NCBI RefSeq assembly: GCF_000024545.1
Contig: NC_013947.1
Coordinates: 6,758,001-6,822,000 of the forward strand
Source of the DNA: Stackebrandtia nassauensis DSM 44728
Lineage (GTDB): Bacteria > Actinomycetota > Actinomycetes > Mycobacteriales > Micromonosporaceae
DNA: 64,000 nt
Direction of reading: 5' to 3'
Made by a program: the position numbers and the translations under genes. Below are positions 26,365 to 35,517 of the stretch, one piece after another (the first letter of the stretch is position 1; every line of letters begins with the position of its first letter). Under the pieces are notes generated by a model. The model was not told where the DNA came from and searched no databases. It saw only the letters and a program-made list of their open reading frames with translations.

Positions 26365-26999
26365 TGCTTCTCCTCCTTCCCCGAGGTGGTGGTGGCCGGA
26401 TCACCGGCGTCGGGTCCCGCTATTGGTCCGACGTCGCCGGCCGGGGCCCGGTTCCCTATCTCGCTCAACAAAGTCGCCAACTGTGAGCGCGCTCTCGACG
26501 CCCGGCTCTTCACGGTTCCGGCCGGGATCTCGAGGATCGCGGCCACGTCGGCCACCGGGTAGCCGAGCATGTCGATGTAGACCACGACGGCCCGCTGGTC
26601 GAAGGGCAGTTCCGCCAGTGCCTGCCGCACCGCCAGCACCCCGGCCGCGTCGGCGGGGTCGGCGCCGGGCATCGCCGGTTCCGGCAGCTGGTCCGACATC
26701 GGCACCGCCGGACGGGCCTGCTTGCGCCGCACCCGGTCCAGGCAGGCGTTGACGACGATGCGGTGCAGCCAGGTCGTGACCGCCGAGTCGCCCCGGAACC
26801 GGGCCGCGGCCCGGTAGGCGTTGACCATGGCGTCCTGCAACGCGTCGGCGGCCTCCTCGGGGTCCGACAGCGTCCGCAGCGCCACCGCCCACAGCCGATC
26901 CCGGTGCCGCCGGAACAGTTCGCCGAACGCGTCCCGGTCGCCTCCGGTGGCGTGACGGCGCAACAGTTCCTTGTCGTCGCAGCCGGAAAGGTCAGCCAT
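26361..26999 (-). CDS. sigM: ECF RNA polymerase sigma factor SigM
   Basis: A 212-residue ECF sigma factor. Region 2 (AFGELFRRHRDRLWAVALR to AADALQDAMVNAYRAAARFRG) and region 4 (ALAELPFDQRAVVVYIDMLG, then IPAGTVKSRASRARSQL) are complete. Position between the pseudokinase/murJ genes and trxBA is the conserved actinobacterial sigM locus, where it responds to oxidative or envelope stress. The ATG lies 11 bases after the pseudokinase stop, so it may also be transcribed with it. The tail past region 4 is Gly/Ala/Asp-rich. Confidence 0.92.
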   Translation of the reverse strand: MADLSGCDDKELLRRHATGGDRDAFGELFRRHRDRLWAVALRTLSDPEEAADALQDAMVNAYRAAARFRGDSAVTTWLHRIVVNACLDRVRRKQARPAVPMSDQLPEPAMPGADPADAAGVLAVRQALAELPFDQRAVVVYIDMLGYPVADVAAILEIPAGTVKSRASRARSQLATLLSEIGNRAPAGDVGPIAGPDAGDPATTTSGKEEKQ

Positions 27000-27010
27000 G
27001 GGTTATCGCC

Positions 27011-28465
27011 CTACTGGGCGTGGACTTCGATCTCATTGATCTGCAACTGGAACTTGCTGTTGACCGGTCCCGGTTTGGTGCACCAGATCAGCAGGTACTG
27101 GGTCTTGGGCGCCTCGGCGGCGGCGGGGAACTTCAGCGAGCTCGCCGTTTCGTTGGTCTGCTTGCCGGAGATGACGTCGAGGTCGTCGACCTTGATCTCC
27201 TTGCCGGTCTCCAGGCTGCCCTTGCCCGCGTAGATCGCGATCTCGTTGCCCGCCTGCGGCAGATCCAGGACCACCTGCTGCACCCGGCGCTCCTCGCCCA
27301 GGTCGAGCATGATGCCCATGCCCTCCATGAAGTTGCCCCAGTTCTGCTGGTTGTACTCGTTGGTCTTCCACGGCTTGGCGCTGTCGCCGTCGACCAGCAG
27401 ACCCGTCTCGTTGGGGGCGGAGGTGTCGCCGCCGGAGGGATCGAGAACCTTGAGGTCGCCCTCCTTCAGCTTGACCTCCTCGGGGGCGCCGATGTCCTCG
27501 TCCTTGCCCTCCTCGGAGCTGTCGCCCGCGTTGGCCTGGTCACCGGGGGTGTCGCCGGACGGGATCACGATCAGCGCGATGATCAGGCCCAACAGCGCCA
27601 GTCCGGCCAGGGCCGCGCCGCCGAACAGCAGCCGCTTCTTCACCACGTGCGGCGGCAGCACGCGTTCGCGTTCCACGGCCGCGATCTCGCCGGTCTGGAC
27701 GATCGCCAGCGTCCCGGTGTCGGGGCCGAAGCTGAGGTGGTCGAGTTCGTCGGCCAGCTCGGCGGCGGTCGGCGGGGCCTGGCTGGGCTCCAGCAGCGAG
27801 CACACCAGCCGGTTGACGCGGTCGGGGACGTCGTCGCGCAGCTCCTTGGGCTCCATCGGCATCCCCTCGGAGTCCGTGGGGGCGTCGGGGAGCGAGGCGG
27901 GGCCGGGAACGGTGCGCGGCCAGCCGCCGGTGATGGCGCAGTACAGCGTCGCGCCCAGCGCCCGGACGTCACCGACCTGGGTGGCCCCGGCGTCGGCGCG
28001 CGGGTCGGCCAGTACCACTCGGTCGTCGTCCGACAGCAGGATCGTCCCCGGGTGCACGTTGCCGTGGGCCACGCCGGTGGCGTGCACGGCCGCGACGGCG
28101 CTGGCGACACACTGGATGATGCCCGCGGCGTCCTCGACCGGGATGGCGCTGGCGGCGATGACGTCGCGCAGTGCCTGGCCCTCAACCCATTCGCGGACGA
28201 TATAGGCGCAGTCGCCCTGGTCGACGGCGTCGTAGACGCCGACGATGTTGGGGTGGTTGACCCGGCTGGCGGCCACGGCCGCGTTGAGCATCTCCTCGGC
28301 CTCGGCGCCGCCGGGGGTGCGCAGCACCACCGTGACGGACCGGTTCAGCAGTACGTCCATGCCGCGCCACACCTGGCGCCCGCTGGAGTCGTCGTTGACA
28401 TGCGCGGTGAGGCTGTACCGCTCGGCGAGCAGGTCCCCCACCATCGGAGTCGCTACTCCAGCCAC
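27011..28465 (-). CDS. Membrane pseudokinase of the MurJ locus with C-terminal ligand-binding-like domain
   Basis: A 484-residue protein built from a kinase-like domain (about 15-250), one membrane helix (about 280-302), an acidic linker and an exported beta-rich domain (about 350-484, discoidin-like: LDLGEERRVQQVVLDLP). The kinase is dead by sequence: the ATP lysine position reads VTVVLR, the HRD loop is HGN (134-136), the later Asn is Thr, and DFG is ADPR. In Mycobacterium the same pseudokinase is fused to MurJ and recruits an FHA protein; here it is a separate gene. The GTG at 28465 is chosen because GGAGG lies five bases upstream. Confidence 0.82.
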   Translation of the reverse strand: MAGVATPMVGDLLAERYSLTAHVNDDSSGRQVWRGMDVLLNRSVTVVLRTPGGAEAEEMLNAAVAASRVNHPNIVGVYDAVDQGDCAYIVREWVEGQALRDVIAASAIPVEDAAGIIQCVASAVAAVHATGVAHGNVHPGTILLSDDDRVVLADPRADAGATQVGDVRALGATLYCAITGGWPRTVPGPASLPDAPTDSEGMPMEPKELRDDVPDRVNRLVCSLLEPSQAPPTAAELADELDHLSFGPDTGTLAIVQTGEIAAVERERVLPPHVVKKRLLFGGAALAGLALLGLIIALIVIPSGDTPGDQANAGDSSEEGKDEDIGAPEEVKLKEGDLKVLDPSGGDTSAPNETGLLVDGDSAKPWKTNEYNQQNWGNFMEGMGIMLDLGEERRVQQVVLDLPQAGNEIAIYAGKGSLETGKEIKVDDLDVISGKQTNETASSLKFPAAAEAPKTQYLLIWCTKPGPVNSKFQLQINEIEVHAQ

Positions 28466-28633
28466 ATGGACCTCCAGATATCCCATCGTCAGGCATTCAT
28501 CGTGTCGCCTCGCAGTCACCGGCCGCCTCGAGACGCGAAGTGCTCCGCAACCCTGGAACGGGTGCGGTCACGCGGTTCAGACTAGTCGGATCGGCCGCCG
28601 TGCGGCCACTCCCCTATGAGTCCGGTTAGGGAA

Positions 28634-30259
28634 TTATCGACCGAATTTTCCGCGCACCATACTTGTCAATTCTGTGATCTCCCTGATGCGCAGAACGTAG
28701 GCCACGCCCAGGTACACCACCAGGATAAGCGCGCCCACGCCCAGCAGTTCGGCCAGCATGACGCCCTTGCCCGCCTCGTCGACGCCGGGCAGAAACGCCA
28801 GCGCACCCCAGGCGGCGGCCAGGGCGGCGGCCCCGGCGATGAGCTGCCGCACCCAGGTCAGCACCACGGCGCGCATACCCAGTAGCCCGATGCGGCGGCG
28901 CAGGAAGATCGTCGACAACGTTGTCGAGACCACATAGGAGATACCGAGCGTGACCATGATTCCCGCCACCACGTAGATACCGGGCAGCAGCGCCAGCGAC
29001 AGTCCGAAGCCCAGCACCCGCACCGCGACCACCGGGATGTTCAGGATCGCCACCGTCTTGCCGTCGGTGAGCGAGTAGAACGCGAAGGTCTGCAACTGGC
29101 TGAGCGAGAACGGGATCAGTGCCAGACCGCCCAGCGCCATCACCAGTCCGGTGGCGGTGGCGGCGTCGCGGCCGTACTTGCCCCAGTCGAACATGACGAT
29201 CGACAGTTGCGAGCCCAGCGCGATGTACACGACCACGACCGGCATCATCACCAGCGTCGCCAGCCGGGTGCCGGACGACAGTCCCGCGGCCATGTCGGAG
29301 TAGCGGCCCTCGCTGGCGGCGGCCGACAGCCGGGGCATGAGCGCGGTGATGACCGAGACGGCCACGATGCCGTGCGCCATCATCATCACGGCGTAGGCGT
29401 TGTTGTAGACGATCGGTCCCGGGTTGTCGTCGCTGCCGGCGGCGGCGAGGTTGGCGACCTTGATGGCGGTGACGACCGCGATCTGGTTGACCGCGACGTA
29501 CAGGAAGATCCAGCCCGCCAGTTTGGCGATCTTGGACAGGTGCAGTTCCCGGAAGTCGAACCGCCACTTCCAGCGGAACCCGACCTTGCGCAGCGCCGGC
29601 CACATCGCCAGCGACTGCACCAGCACGCCCGCCGGGACGCCGAGCCCCAGGAGCAGCAGCATCGGCCCGGTGACGTCGGACAGCTCCAGGTCGCCGCTGA
29701 TCTTGGAGCTGTACAGGACGAAGAACGCCCCACCCATCGCGATGATGACCAGGTTGTTGAGGATCGGCGCCCACATCGGGGCCGCGAAGTGCTCGCGGGT
29801 GTTGAGCACCGCCTGCAACATCGCCGACAGCCCATAGAAGAACAGTGCCGGGAGCATCAGGTAGCTCAGCGAGGTGACGACCTCGCGGTTGTCGTCCGAA
29901 CCCATCAGCCGGGCCAGCAGCGGCGCGGCGGCCACGACGCACGCGGTCGAGGCGGCCAGCAGCACCACCGCCAGGGTCAGCAGCCGTTGCGTGAACGCCT
30001 CGCCCTGGTCGAAGTCCTCCTTGCGGGCCCGCACGATCAACGGCACCACGACGCTGGTGAGCACCCCGCCCATCACCAGTTCGTAGACCATCTGCGGGAA
30101 GTACTGCGCGGTGACGTACGCGTCACCTACCATCGTGCCCAGCGCGGCGCCGATGACCACATTGCGAAGGAATCCGGTGATCCGCGAGATCAGCGTCCCC
30201 GCGGCCATGACCGCGCCGTGGCGTGCCAGGCCAGAGGTGGACGTCTTCGTGTTGGTCAC
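28634..30259 (-). CDS. murJ: Lipid II flippase MurJ (MviN)
   Basis: A 541-residue MOP-superfamily flippase with about 14 helices that moves the peptidoglycan precursor across the membrane. Family marks are the opening LISRITGFLRNVVIGAALG, the first periplasmic-gate region and AMLQAVLNTREHFAAPMWAP. The GTG at 30259 has AAGG seven bases upstream and is preferred to the ATG five codons earlier, which has no ribosome site. It begins the run murJ-pseudokinase-sigM-anti-sigma and is divergent from the CCA-adding enzyme gene. Confidence 0.9.
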   Translation of the reverse strand: MTNTKTSTSGLARHGAVMAAGTLISRITGFLRNVVIGAALGTMVGDAYVTAQYFPQMVYELVMGGVLTSVVVPLIVRARKEDFDQGEAFTQRLLTLAVVLLAASTACVVAAAPLLARLMGSDDNREVVTSLSYLMLPALFFYGLSAMLQAVLNTREHFAAPMWAPILNNLVIIAMGGAFFVLYSSKISGDLELSDVTGPMLLLLGLGVPAGVLVQSLAMWPALRKVGFRWKWRFDFRELHLSKIAKLAGWIFLYVAVNQIAVVTAIKVANLAAAGSDDNPGPIVYNNAYAVMMMAHGIVAVSVITALMPRLSAAASEGRYSDMAAGLSSGTRLATLVMMPVVVVYIALGSQLSIVMFDWGKYGRDAATATGLVMALGGLALIPFSLSQLQTFAFYSLTDGKTVAILNIPVVAVRVLGFGLSLALLPGIYVVAGIMVTLGISYVVSTTLSTIFLRRRIGLLGMRAVVLTWVRQLIAGAAALAAAWGALAFLPGVDEAGKGVMLAELLGVGALILVVYLGVAYVLRIREITELTSMVRGKFGR

Positions 30260-30325
30260 ACCGTCGCCTTCCATGGGTAGGTGTTCGGACTCGGGGTGCC
30301 CGACATGCCTTAAGCTTTGCGGTCG

Positions 30326-31747
30326 ATGTCAGACCGTATCGGAAACGAAATCAGCGTTCCCCCGGTGGCCGACGCGCTCGGGGAAGTCTTCGCGGCAGCC
30401 GGGCACGAGCTCCACCTCGTCGGCGGCCCGGTACGGGACGCCATCCTCAGGCGTGACACCGTTGACCTGGACTTCGCCACCAGTGCCCATCCCGAGGTCA
30501 CACAGGCCATATTGGAGGAACACTCCTCGACGATCTGGACCACCGGCCGCGAGTTCGGCACCATCGGCGCCATGTTCCGCGGCCACCGGGTCGAGGTGAC
30601 GACGTTTCGCGCCGACACCTACGACGGTGTCAGCCGCAATCCGCAGGTCGCCTACGGCGACAACCTGACCGACGACCTGCGGCGCCGCGACTTCACCATC
30701 AACGCGATGGCCGTTTCGGTACCGGGACATGAATTCTCGGATCCGTTCGGCGGTCTGACGGACCTGGCGCAGCAGACGATCCGCACCCCCGGTACTCCCG
30801 AGGACTCGTTCGCCGACGACCCGTTGCGGATGATGCGGGCGGCCCGGTTCACCTCGCAGCTGGGTTTCCACGTCGACCCGGCGGTCAAGACCGCGATGAC
30901 CAACATGGCCCGCGACATCGAGCGGATCTCGGCCGAACGGGTCCGCGACGAGTTCGTCAAGCTCATGGGCGGCACCGACCCGGTTCCGGGACTGCGGCTG
31001 CTGGTCGCCACCGGTCTGGCCGAGGAGTTCCTGCCGGAGCTGCCCGCGCTGCGGATGGCCATCGACGAACACGCGCAGCACAAGGACGTCTACGAGCACA
31101 CCCTGACCGTCGTGCGCAACGCCATGTCCCTTGAGGAGGACGGGCCGGACGTGCTGCTGCGGATCGCCGCGCTGCTGCACGACATCGGCAAGCCCGAGAC
31201 CAAGGGCATCGGCCCCGACGGCCGGGTCACCTTCCACCACCACGAGGTCGCCGGTGCCCGCATCGCCCGCAAGCGGCTCAAGGCGCTGAAGTTCCCCAAG
31301 GACGACATCGGCGCGATCTGCCATCTCATCGCGCTGCACCTGCGGTTCTACGGCTACGGTCGCGGCGAGTGGACGGACTCGGCGGTGCGCCGCTACGTCA
31401 CCGACGCGGGCGCCGTCCTGCCGCGGCTGCACAAACTGGTGCGCTCGGACTGCACCACCCGCAACAAGCGCAAGGCGGCCCGGCTGGCCGCCGACTACGA
31501 CGCGCTCGAGGAGCGCATCTCCCGGATCGCCGCCGAGGAGGACCTGGCGAAGGTCCGCCCCGACCTCAACGGCGAGGAGATCATGACGTTGCTGGAGATC
31601 AAGCCCGGTCCGCAGGTCGGCAAGGCGTGGAAGCACCTCAAGGAGCTGCGGTTGGAGCAGGGTCCACTGTCGCGTGAGGAGGCCGAGACGGCGCTGTTCG
31701 CCTGGGCGCGCGAACAGGGGATCGCCGTACCCGGCTCGCGGGAGTGA
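30326..31747 (+). CDS. CCA tRNA nucleotidyltransferase
   Basis: Adds or repairs the 3' CCA end of tRNAs. The 473-residue class II polymerase shows the head motif LVGGPVRDAILRRDTVDLDF (residues 31-50) with Asp47 and Asp49 as metal ligands, the RRDFTINAMAV template segment, and a C-terminal HD domain (AALLHDIGKPETK). It stands divergent to murJ, as in other actinobacterial origin regions. The ATG at 30326 has no clear ribosome site and could be read from a short or leaderless message. Confidence 0.93.
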   Translation: MSDRIGNEISVPPVADALGEVFAAAGHELHLVGGPVRDAILRRDTVDLDFATSAHPEVTQAILEEHSSTIWTTGREFGTIGAMFRGHRVEVTTFRADTYDGVSRNPQVAYGDNLTDDLRRRDFTINAMAVSVPGHEFSDPFGGLTDLAQQTIRTPGTPEDSFADDPLRMMRAARFTSQLGFHVDPAVKTAMTNMARDIERISAERVRDEFVKLMGGTDPVPGLRLLVATGLAEEFLPELPALRMAIDEHAQHKDVYEHTLTVVRNAMSLEEDGPDVLLRIAALLHDIGKPETKGIGPDGRVTFHHHEVAGARIARKRLKALKFPKDDIGAICHLIALHLRFYGYGRGEWTDSAVRRYVTDAGAVLPRLHKLVRSDCTTRNKRKAARLAADYDALEERISRIAAEEDLAKVRPDLNGEEIMTLLEIKPGPQVGKAWKHLKELRLEQGPLSREEAETALFAWAREQGIAVPGSRE

Positions 31748-31818
31748 GCGGGCGTCGGCCCCATCCGGTAACGTGCCGAAAGGCCCGAAAAACGAAGACC
31801 AACACAATGGAGCGAGAA

Positions 31819-32334
31819 ATGCTGGACCGTCCCAGGGCTCCGTGGCCCTACGACTTCCTGCCCAAGGTCGGCGAATTCCCGGTCGTCTCCAACGACGTCC
31901 GCGACGGCGAACTGCTGTCGGACAACCACACCTTCGCGGGCGACAATCTCTCGCCGCAGCTGTCGTGGTCGGGTTTCCCCGCTGAGACCAGGAGTTTCAC
32001 CCTCACCTGCTTCGACCCGGACGCCCCCACCGGCTCCGGGTTCTGGCACTGGGCGGTGGCCAACCTGCCGGTGTCGACGACCTCGCTGGAACGCGGGGCG
32101 GCGCTTCCCGACGGCGCGGTGGCGCTGCGCAACGACATGGGGAACCACAAGTACGACGGCGCCGCGCCACCGGCGGGGGACTATCCGCACCGCTACGCCT
32201 TCGCGGTCCACGCCGTCGACGTCGACGCGCTCGACGTGGACGAAAGCGCGTCCTGCGCCGTACTGGGTTTCAACCTGGCCTTCCACACGCTGGCCCGTGG
32301 CGTGGTGACGCCGGTCTACCAGATCCAAGCCTGA
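31819..32334 (+). CDS. YbhB/YbcL-type phosphatidylethanolamine-binding protein
   Basis: A 171-residue PEBP-fold protein of unknown ligand. It shows the anion-pocket segments SPQLSWSGFP, FDPDAPTGSGFWHWAVANLP and GPP-type PPAGDYPHRYAFAVHAVD. The ATG at 31819 is preferred because GGAG is six bases upstream; another ATG lies four codons earlier. A strong hairpin follows past the stop. Confidence 0.87.
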   Translation: MLDRPRAPWPYDFLPKVGEFPVVSNDVRDGELLSDNHTFAGDNLSPQLSWSGFPAETRSFTLTCFDPDAPTGSGFWHWAVANLPVSTTSLERGAALPDGAVALRNDMGNHKYDGAAPPAGDYPHRYAFAVHAVDVDALDVDESASCAVLGFNLAFHTLARGVVTPVYQIQA

Positions 32335-32349
32335 CGAATCACATATTTA

Positions 32350-32365
32350 CTTACATCTCTGTAAG
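32350..32365. promoter_or_regulatory. Inverted repeat before the RTX/M91 gene
   Basis: CTTAC and GTAAG arms with a 6-base spacer, in a conspicuously AT-rich patch (about 32338-32370). A regulator site or part of a promoter for the large downstream gene is plausible. Confidence 0.35.
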
Positions 32366-32372
32366 ATGCTAT

Positions 32373-32402
32373 GGACCCCGATGCCGAGAGGCATTGGGGC
32401 CC
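32373..32402 (+). terminator. Hairpin between the PEBP gene and the RTX/M91 gene
   Basis: A 13-bp stem with one mismatch and one G-U pair around a GAGA tetraloop, followed by a T-rich stretch (ATATTGTTTCGTTCTGT). It may end the PEBP transcript or attenuate the next gene, whose start is 35 bases on. Confidence 0.55.
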
Positions 32403-32436
32403 ATATTGTTTCGTTCTGTCTGCTAGGGACTGTCCC

Positions 32437-34479
32437 GTGGTTTCTTTTGCCCAGCTCCGTAACCTCGACACCTCCAAGCTCACCAAGGCCGCCGACACCG
32501 CCGTGAAGGTCGGCAAGGACATGGAATCCCGCGCCGGGGACGTCAACGACGTGGCCAAGCGCGGCGGCGACGGCTCCGACTTCTGGGCCGGTGTCGACGC
32601 CGACGCCCAGAACGCGCTGCTGACCACCTTTCCGCCGCCGCTCAACGCCGCCGGAACCGTCTTCAAGTCCTCGGCGGGAACGGTCGACAAACTCGTCGAC
32701 GAACTCGACGCCGCCAAGAACGAGATCGACACCGCGATCTCGTCCTACCCCCGGCTCATCGTCGGCGACGACGGCAGCGTCACCTATCCGCCGACCAACA
32801 GTGCCGAAGACGCGAAACAGATGCAGGCCCAGGCCCAGGATCTGGCCGCGAAACTGAAGGCGGCCGTCGACCGCGCCAACGCCGCCGACACCGCCGCCTC
32901 GGGCGAGCTGGCGCAGCACGACCTCGGCGCCGGGAAACCCGTCCAGGTCAAGCTTCCCGACGGTTCGTACTACCTGACCACCGGCGACAAGGACAACGAG
33001 GTCAAGGTCAAGAACGACCAGAACGGCAACCTGATCGTCACCGTCGACGGCGAGGACTTCAAGTACGACAAGGGAACCAAGCTGACGCTCAACACCGGCG
33101 ACGGTGAGGACAATGTCGACATCAACGAGCACGTCAACAACGACATCAACGTCAGCACCGGCGACGGCAAGGACGTCGTCACCGACCACGACTCCAAGGG
33201 CCAGCGCACCATCTCCACCGGCGCGGGCGACGACACCGTCGCCGTGACCGGCCAGGACCGCAACATCTTCACCGAGGCGGGCGACGACAAGGTCACCGCC
33301 ATCGGCGACAAGAACAATGTGGGCACCGGTGACGGCAACGACGACGTCAAGACCACCGGCGGCACCGCGTACGCGGGCGACGGCGACGACAAGATCCGCG
33401 CCGGGAACCACGACGACCCGCTGTACAAGGACGCCGACGAGCACGACACCACCATCTACGGCAACGACGGCGACGACGAGATCCAGGGCAGCACCAAGAA
33501 CGACACGATCTCCGGCGGCAAGGGCGAGGACGAGATCTACGGCCACGAGGGCGACGACGTCATCGCGGGCAACGACGACCACGACTACATCGACGGCCAG
33601 GACGGCAACGACAAGATCTCCGGCGGCGGCGACAAGGACGTCCTGTATGGACTGGACGGCAACGACGCCATCGACGGCGGCGCGGGCCGCGACTACCTGG
33701 AGGGCGGCGACGACAAGGACGTGCTCACCGGCGGTGCCGAGGAGGACGTGCTGTCCGGCGGGCGCGGCGATGACGACCTGCGCGGCGGCGACGCCGACGA
33801 CGTCACCTACGCCGGTGAGGGCAAGGACACGATCGACGGCGGCGCCGGCAACGACAAGTCCTTCGTCCAGGACGGCGACACCGTCGCCAAGGACAAGGGC
33901 GACACGGTGCAGAAGGTCGACATCGCCGACAACAGCTTCATCAAGATCGACGGTTCCGACGAGTTCCAGGACCGGATCCGCGCCGACCTGGACATGTACA
34001 GCTCGTCACCGACCGGCCGCCAGATGATCGAGAACCTCTCCGACGGCGTCGACAACAGCCGTCACGACTGGATGCCCGGCGAGCGGGAGCTGGTCATCAA
34101 CGAGAACGACGAGGACAACGGCGAGGCCCAGCCCGGACTGGACGGCTTCCTCGGCCACGACGTGAACATCAACATCAACCCGGAGTACGACGGATCGCCC
34201 TACCAGCACCAGCTGAACAGCACTCCATATGAGAAGGTGCCCGCCCACACGCTCTACCACGAGCTGGGGCACGCGTACGACTTCTACAACGACACCAGTC
34301 TCGACGGCGACTACTCCGACGGCTCACCCCGGGACGAACGCCAGGCCGTGGGTCTGCCCACTGTCGACCATGACAACAACCCGAAGACGCCCGACGTCGT
34401 CGACCCCGACCATCCCAAGCAGTACACCGAGAACGGCCTGCGGGAGGAACAGGGCCGCGAGCCACGGCCGCAGTACTAG
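32437..34479 (+). CDS. WXG100-like / RTX-like / M91 zinc-protease multidomain effector
   Basis: A 680-residue protein without a signal peptide. Residues 1 to about 110 are alpha-helical with FWAG near 50, resembling the WXG100/ESX heads that lead actinobacterial effectors into type VII secretion. A linker and a small beta region lead to about 260 residues (215-475) of Asp/Gly-rich nonapeptide-like repeats (GNDGDDEI, GGKGEDEIYG, GGAGRDYLEGG) like calcium-binding RTX repeats. The end (about 510-680) carries SSSPTGRQMIENL and LYHELGHAYDFYND with zinc ligands His608 and His612 and catalytic Glu609, matching the M91 (NleD-type) peptidases. The GTG is chosen because AGGGA lies seven bases upstream. 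Combining these three parts is inference by motif only. Confidence 0.75.
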   Translation: MVSFAQLRNLDTSKLTKAADTAVKVGKDMESRAGDVNDVAKRGGDGSDFWAGVDADAQNALLTTFPPPLNAAGTVFKSSAGTVDKLVDELDAAKNEIDTAISSYPRLIVGDDGSVTYPPTNSAEDAKQMQAQAQDLAAKLKAAVDRANAADTAASGELAQHDLGAGKPVQVKLPDGSYYLTTGDKDNEVKVKNDQNGNLIVTVDGEDFKYDKGTKLTLNTGDGEDNVDINEHVNNDINVSTGDGKDVVTDHDSKGQRTISTGAGDDTVAVTGQDRNIFTEAGDDKVTAIGDKNNVGTGDGNDDVKTTGGTAYAGDGDDKIRAGNHDDPLYKDADEHDTTIYGNDGDDEIQGSTKNDTISGGKGEDEIYGHEGDDVIAGNDDHDYIDGQDGNDKISGGGDKDVLYGLDGNDAIDGGAGRDYLEGGDDKDVLTGGAEEDVLSGGRGDDDLRGGDADDVTYAGEGKDTIDGGAGNDKSFVQDGDTVAKDKGDTVQKVDIADNSFIKIDGSDEFQDRIRADLDMYSSSPTGRQMIENLSDGVDNSRHDWMPGERELVINENDEDNGEAQPGLDGFLGHDVNININPEYDGSPYQHQLNSTPYEKVPAHTLYHELGHAYDFYNDTSLDGDYSDGSPRDERQAVGLPTVDHDNNPKTPDVVDPDHPKQYTENGLREEQGREPRPQY

Positions 34480-35315
34480 CCCGGCAGCCGTCGCCGCAGT
34501 CCCTCGATGCCGTCGGCGACGATCGCGTCGTCGCGTTCGGCCAGGCCGTACTTGACGGCGTGGGCGGCGCCGAGCCAGTGGTAGAAGCGCACCAGTCTCC
34601 AGGAGATCTCGCTGCCAGACGCGGCGATGAGCTCGCGGGTCACCTGCTCGCCGAAGGTGACCAGCAGACCCACGTAGTCGATCGCCGGGTCGCCGACGGT
34701 GGCGGTCTCGAAATCGATGATGCCCGTTGGCATCCCGGTTTCGGGGTCGGTGAGGATGTGCTCGCAACCCAGGTCGCGGTGTATCAGCGCCGGGCTGATC
34801 GCCGCCAGGTCGGGAAGCGTCGCGTCGTACTCGCGGCGCACCCGGTCGCGCAGTTCCCCGTCGAGCACCGGAAGCACCTCGCCCTCGACCCACTTCCCGA
34901 TCTCGAGGTAGTCGTCGCGCCAGGCCTCGGCGGTGACGGCGCACCCCAGCAGTTCGGCGGCCCGGTCGACGGGGAAGGCGTGCAGTTCGGCCAGCATCGG
35001 CGCCACCGCCCGCACCCGGTCGCCCGGTTCGAGGCCGCGTCCGGGCAGCCTCGGATAGACCATATAGGTCATACCCTTGTGGACGCCGAAGTGGGTCGGC
35101 GCCGGGACCGCGAAGCTCACCGCTTCGGCCAGTTCGGGCAGCAGCCGCGACTCGCGCCGGTGCGCCGCGTCGATCTCGGGGTTGCGGGCCACCCGCAGGA
35201 TCCGGCCGGAGCCCGTCGCGAATGTCCATGATGCCCAGCCGCCGGTGATGGGCGTGACGGAGTCGTCGGCGATGCCCAGCTCCGCCAGGAACCGGCTGGC
35301 CTCGTCAGATCGCAT
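34476..35315 (-). CDS. Aminoglycoside phosphotransferase-fold kinase
   Basis: A 279-residue small-molecule kinase of the APH/choline-kinase family. The catalytic loop LIHRDLGCEHIL places Asp181, and the Mg site is IIDFETATVGDP with Asp201. Such proteins phosphorylate antibiotics, sugars or unknown metabolites; the target cannot be told. Its TAG overlaps the TAG of the convergent RTX/M91 gene in a shared CTAG. Confidence 0.85.
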   Translation of the reverse strand: MRSDEASRFLAELGIADDSVTPITGGWASWTFATGSGRILRVARNPEIDAAHRRESRLLPELAEAVSFAVPAPTHFGVHKGMTYMVYPRLPGRGLEPGDRVRAVAPMLAELHAFPVDRAAELLGCAVTAEAWRDDYLEIGKWVEGEVLPVLDGELRDRVRREYDATLPDLAAISPALIHRDLGCEHILTDPETGMPTGIIDFETATVGDPAIDYVGLLVTFGEQVTRELIAASGSEISWRLVRFYHWLGAAHAVKYGLAERDDAIVADGIEGLRRRLPG

Positions 35316-35385
35316 GGCCGCCAGAGTATGCGGCGCGGCCGCGAAACGCCTTTCGTTTTCAGCTACCCAAACGAGCGTCGAAAGT

Positions 35386-35475
35386 GTCGGCTACCCGACG
35401 TCCATCGTGTCGCATATCTGACATTTCCGCAGGTCAGACCGCGAACGTCGGCTACCCGACAGACGGGTAGCCGAC
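35386..35475. repeat. Three copies of a GTCGG-CTAC-CCGAC operator-like palindrome
   Basis: The 14-mer GTCGGCTACCCGAC occurs at 35386-35399 and 35447-35460, and its complement CGGGTAGCCGAC at 35464-35475. The last two together make a 12-bp hairpin. A degenerate half (AGCTACCCAA) lies at 35361. The cluster sits directly upstream of the -35 region of the TPR gene, so it probably regulates that gene. Confidence 0.6.
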
Positions 35476-35481
35476 AGATCA

Positions 35482-35509
35482 CTGACAAACGGTGACTTTG
35501 ATTCATACG
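35482..35509 (+). promoter_or_regulatory. Likely promoter of the TPR gene
   Basis: CTGACA, 16 bases, CATACG, ending nine bases before the ATG at 35518. With no ribosome site visible, the message would be leaderless or nearly so. Confidence 0.45.
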
Positions 35510-35517
35510 GTCGAAAC

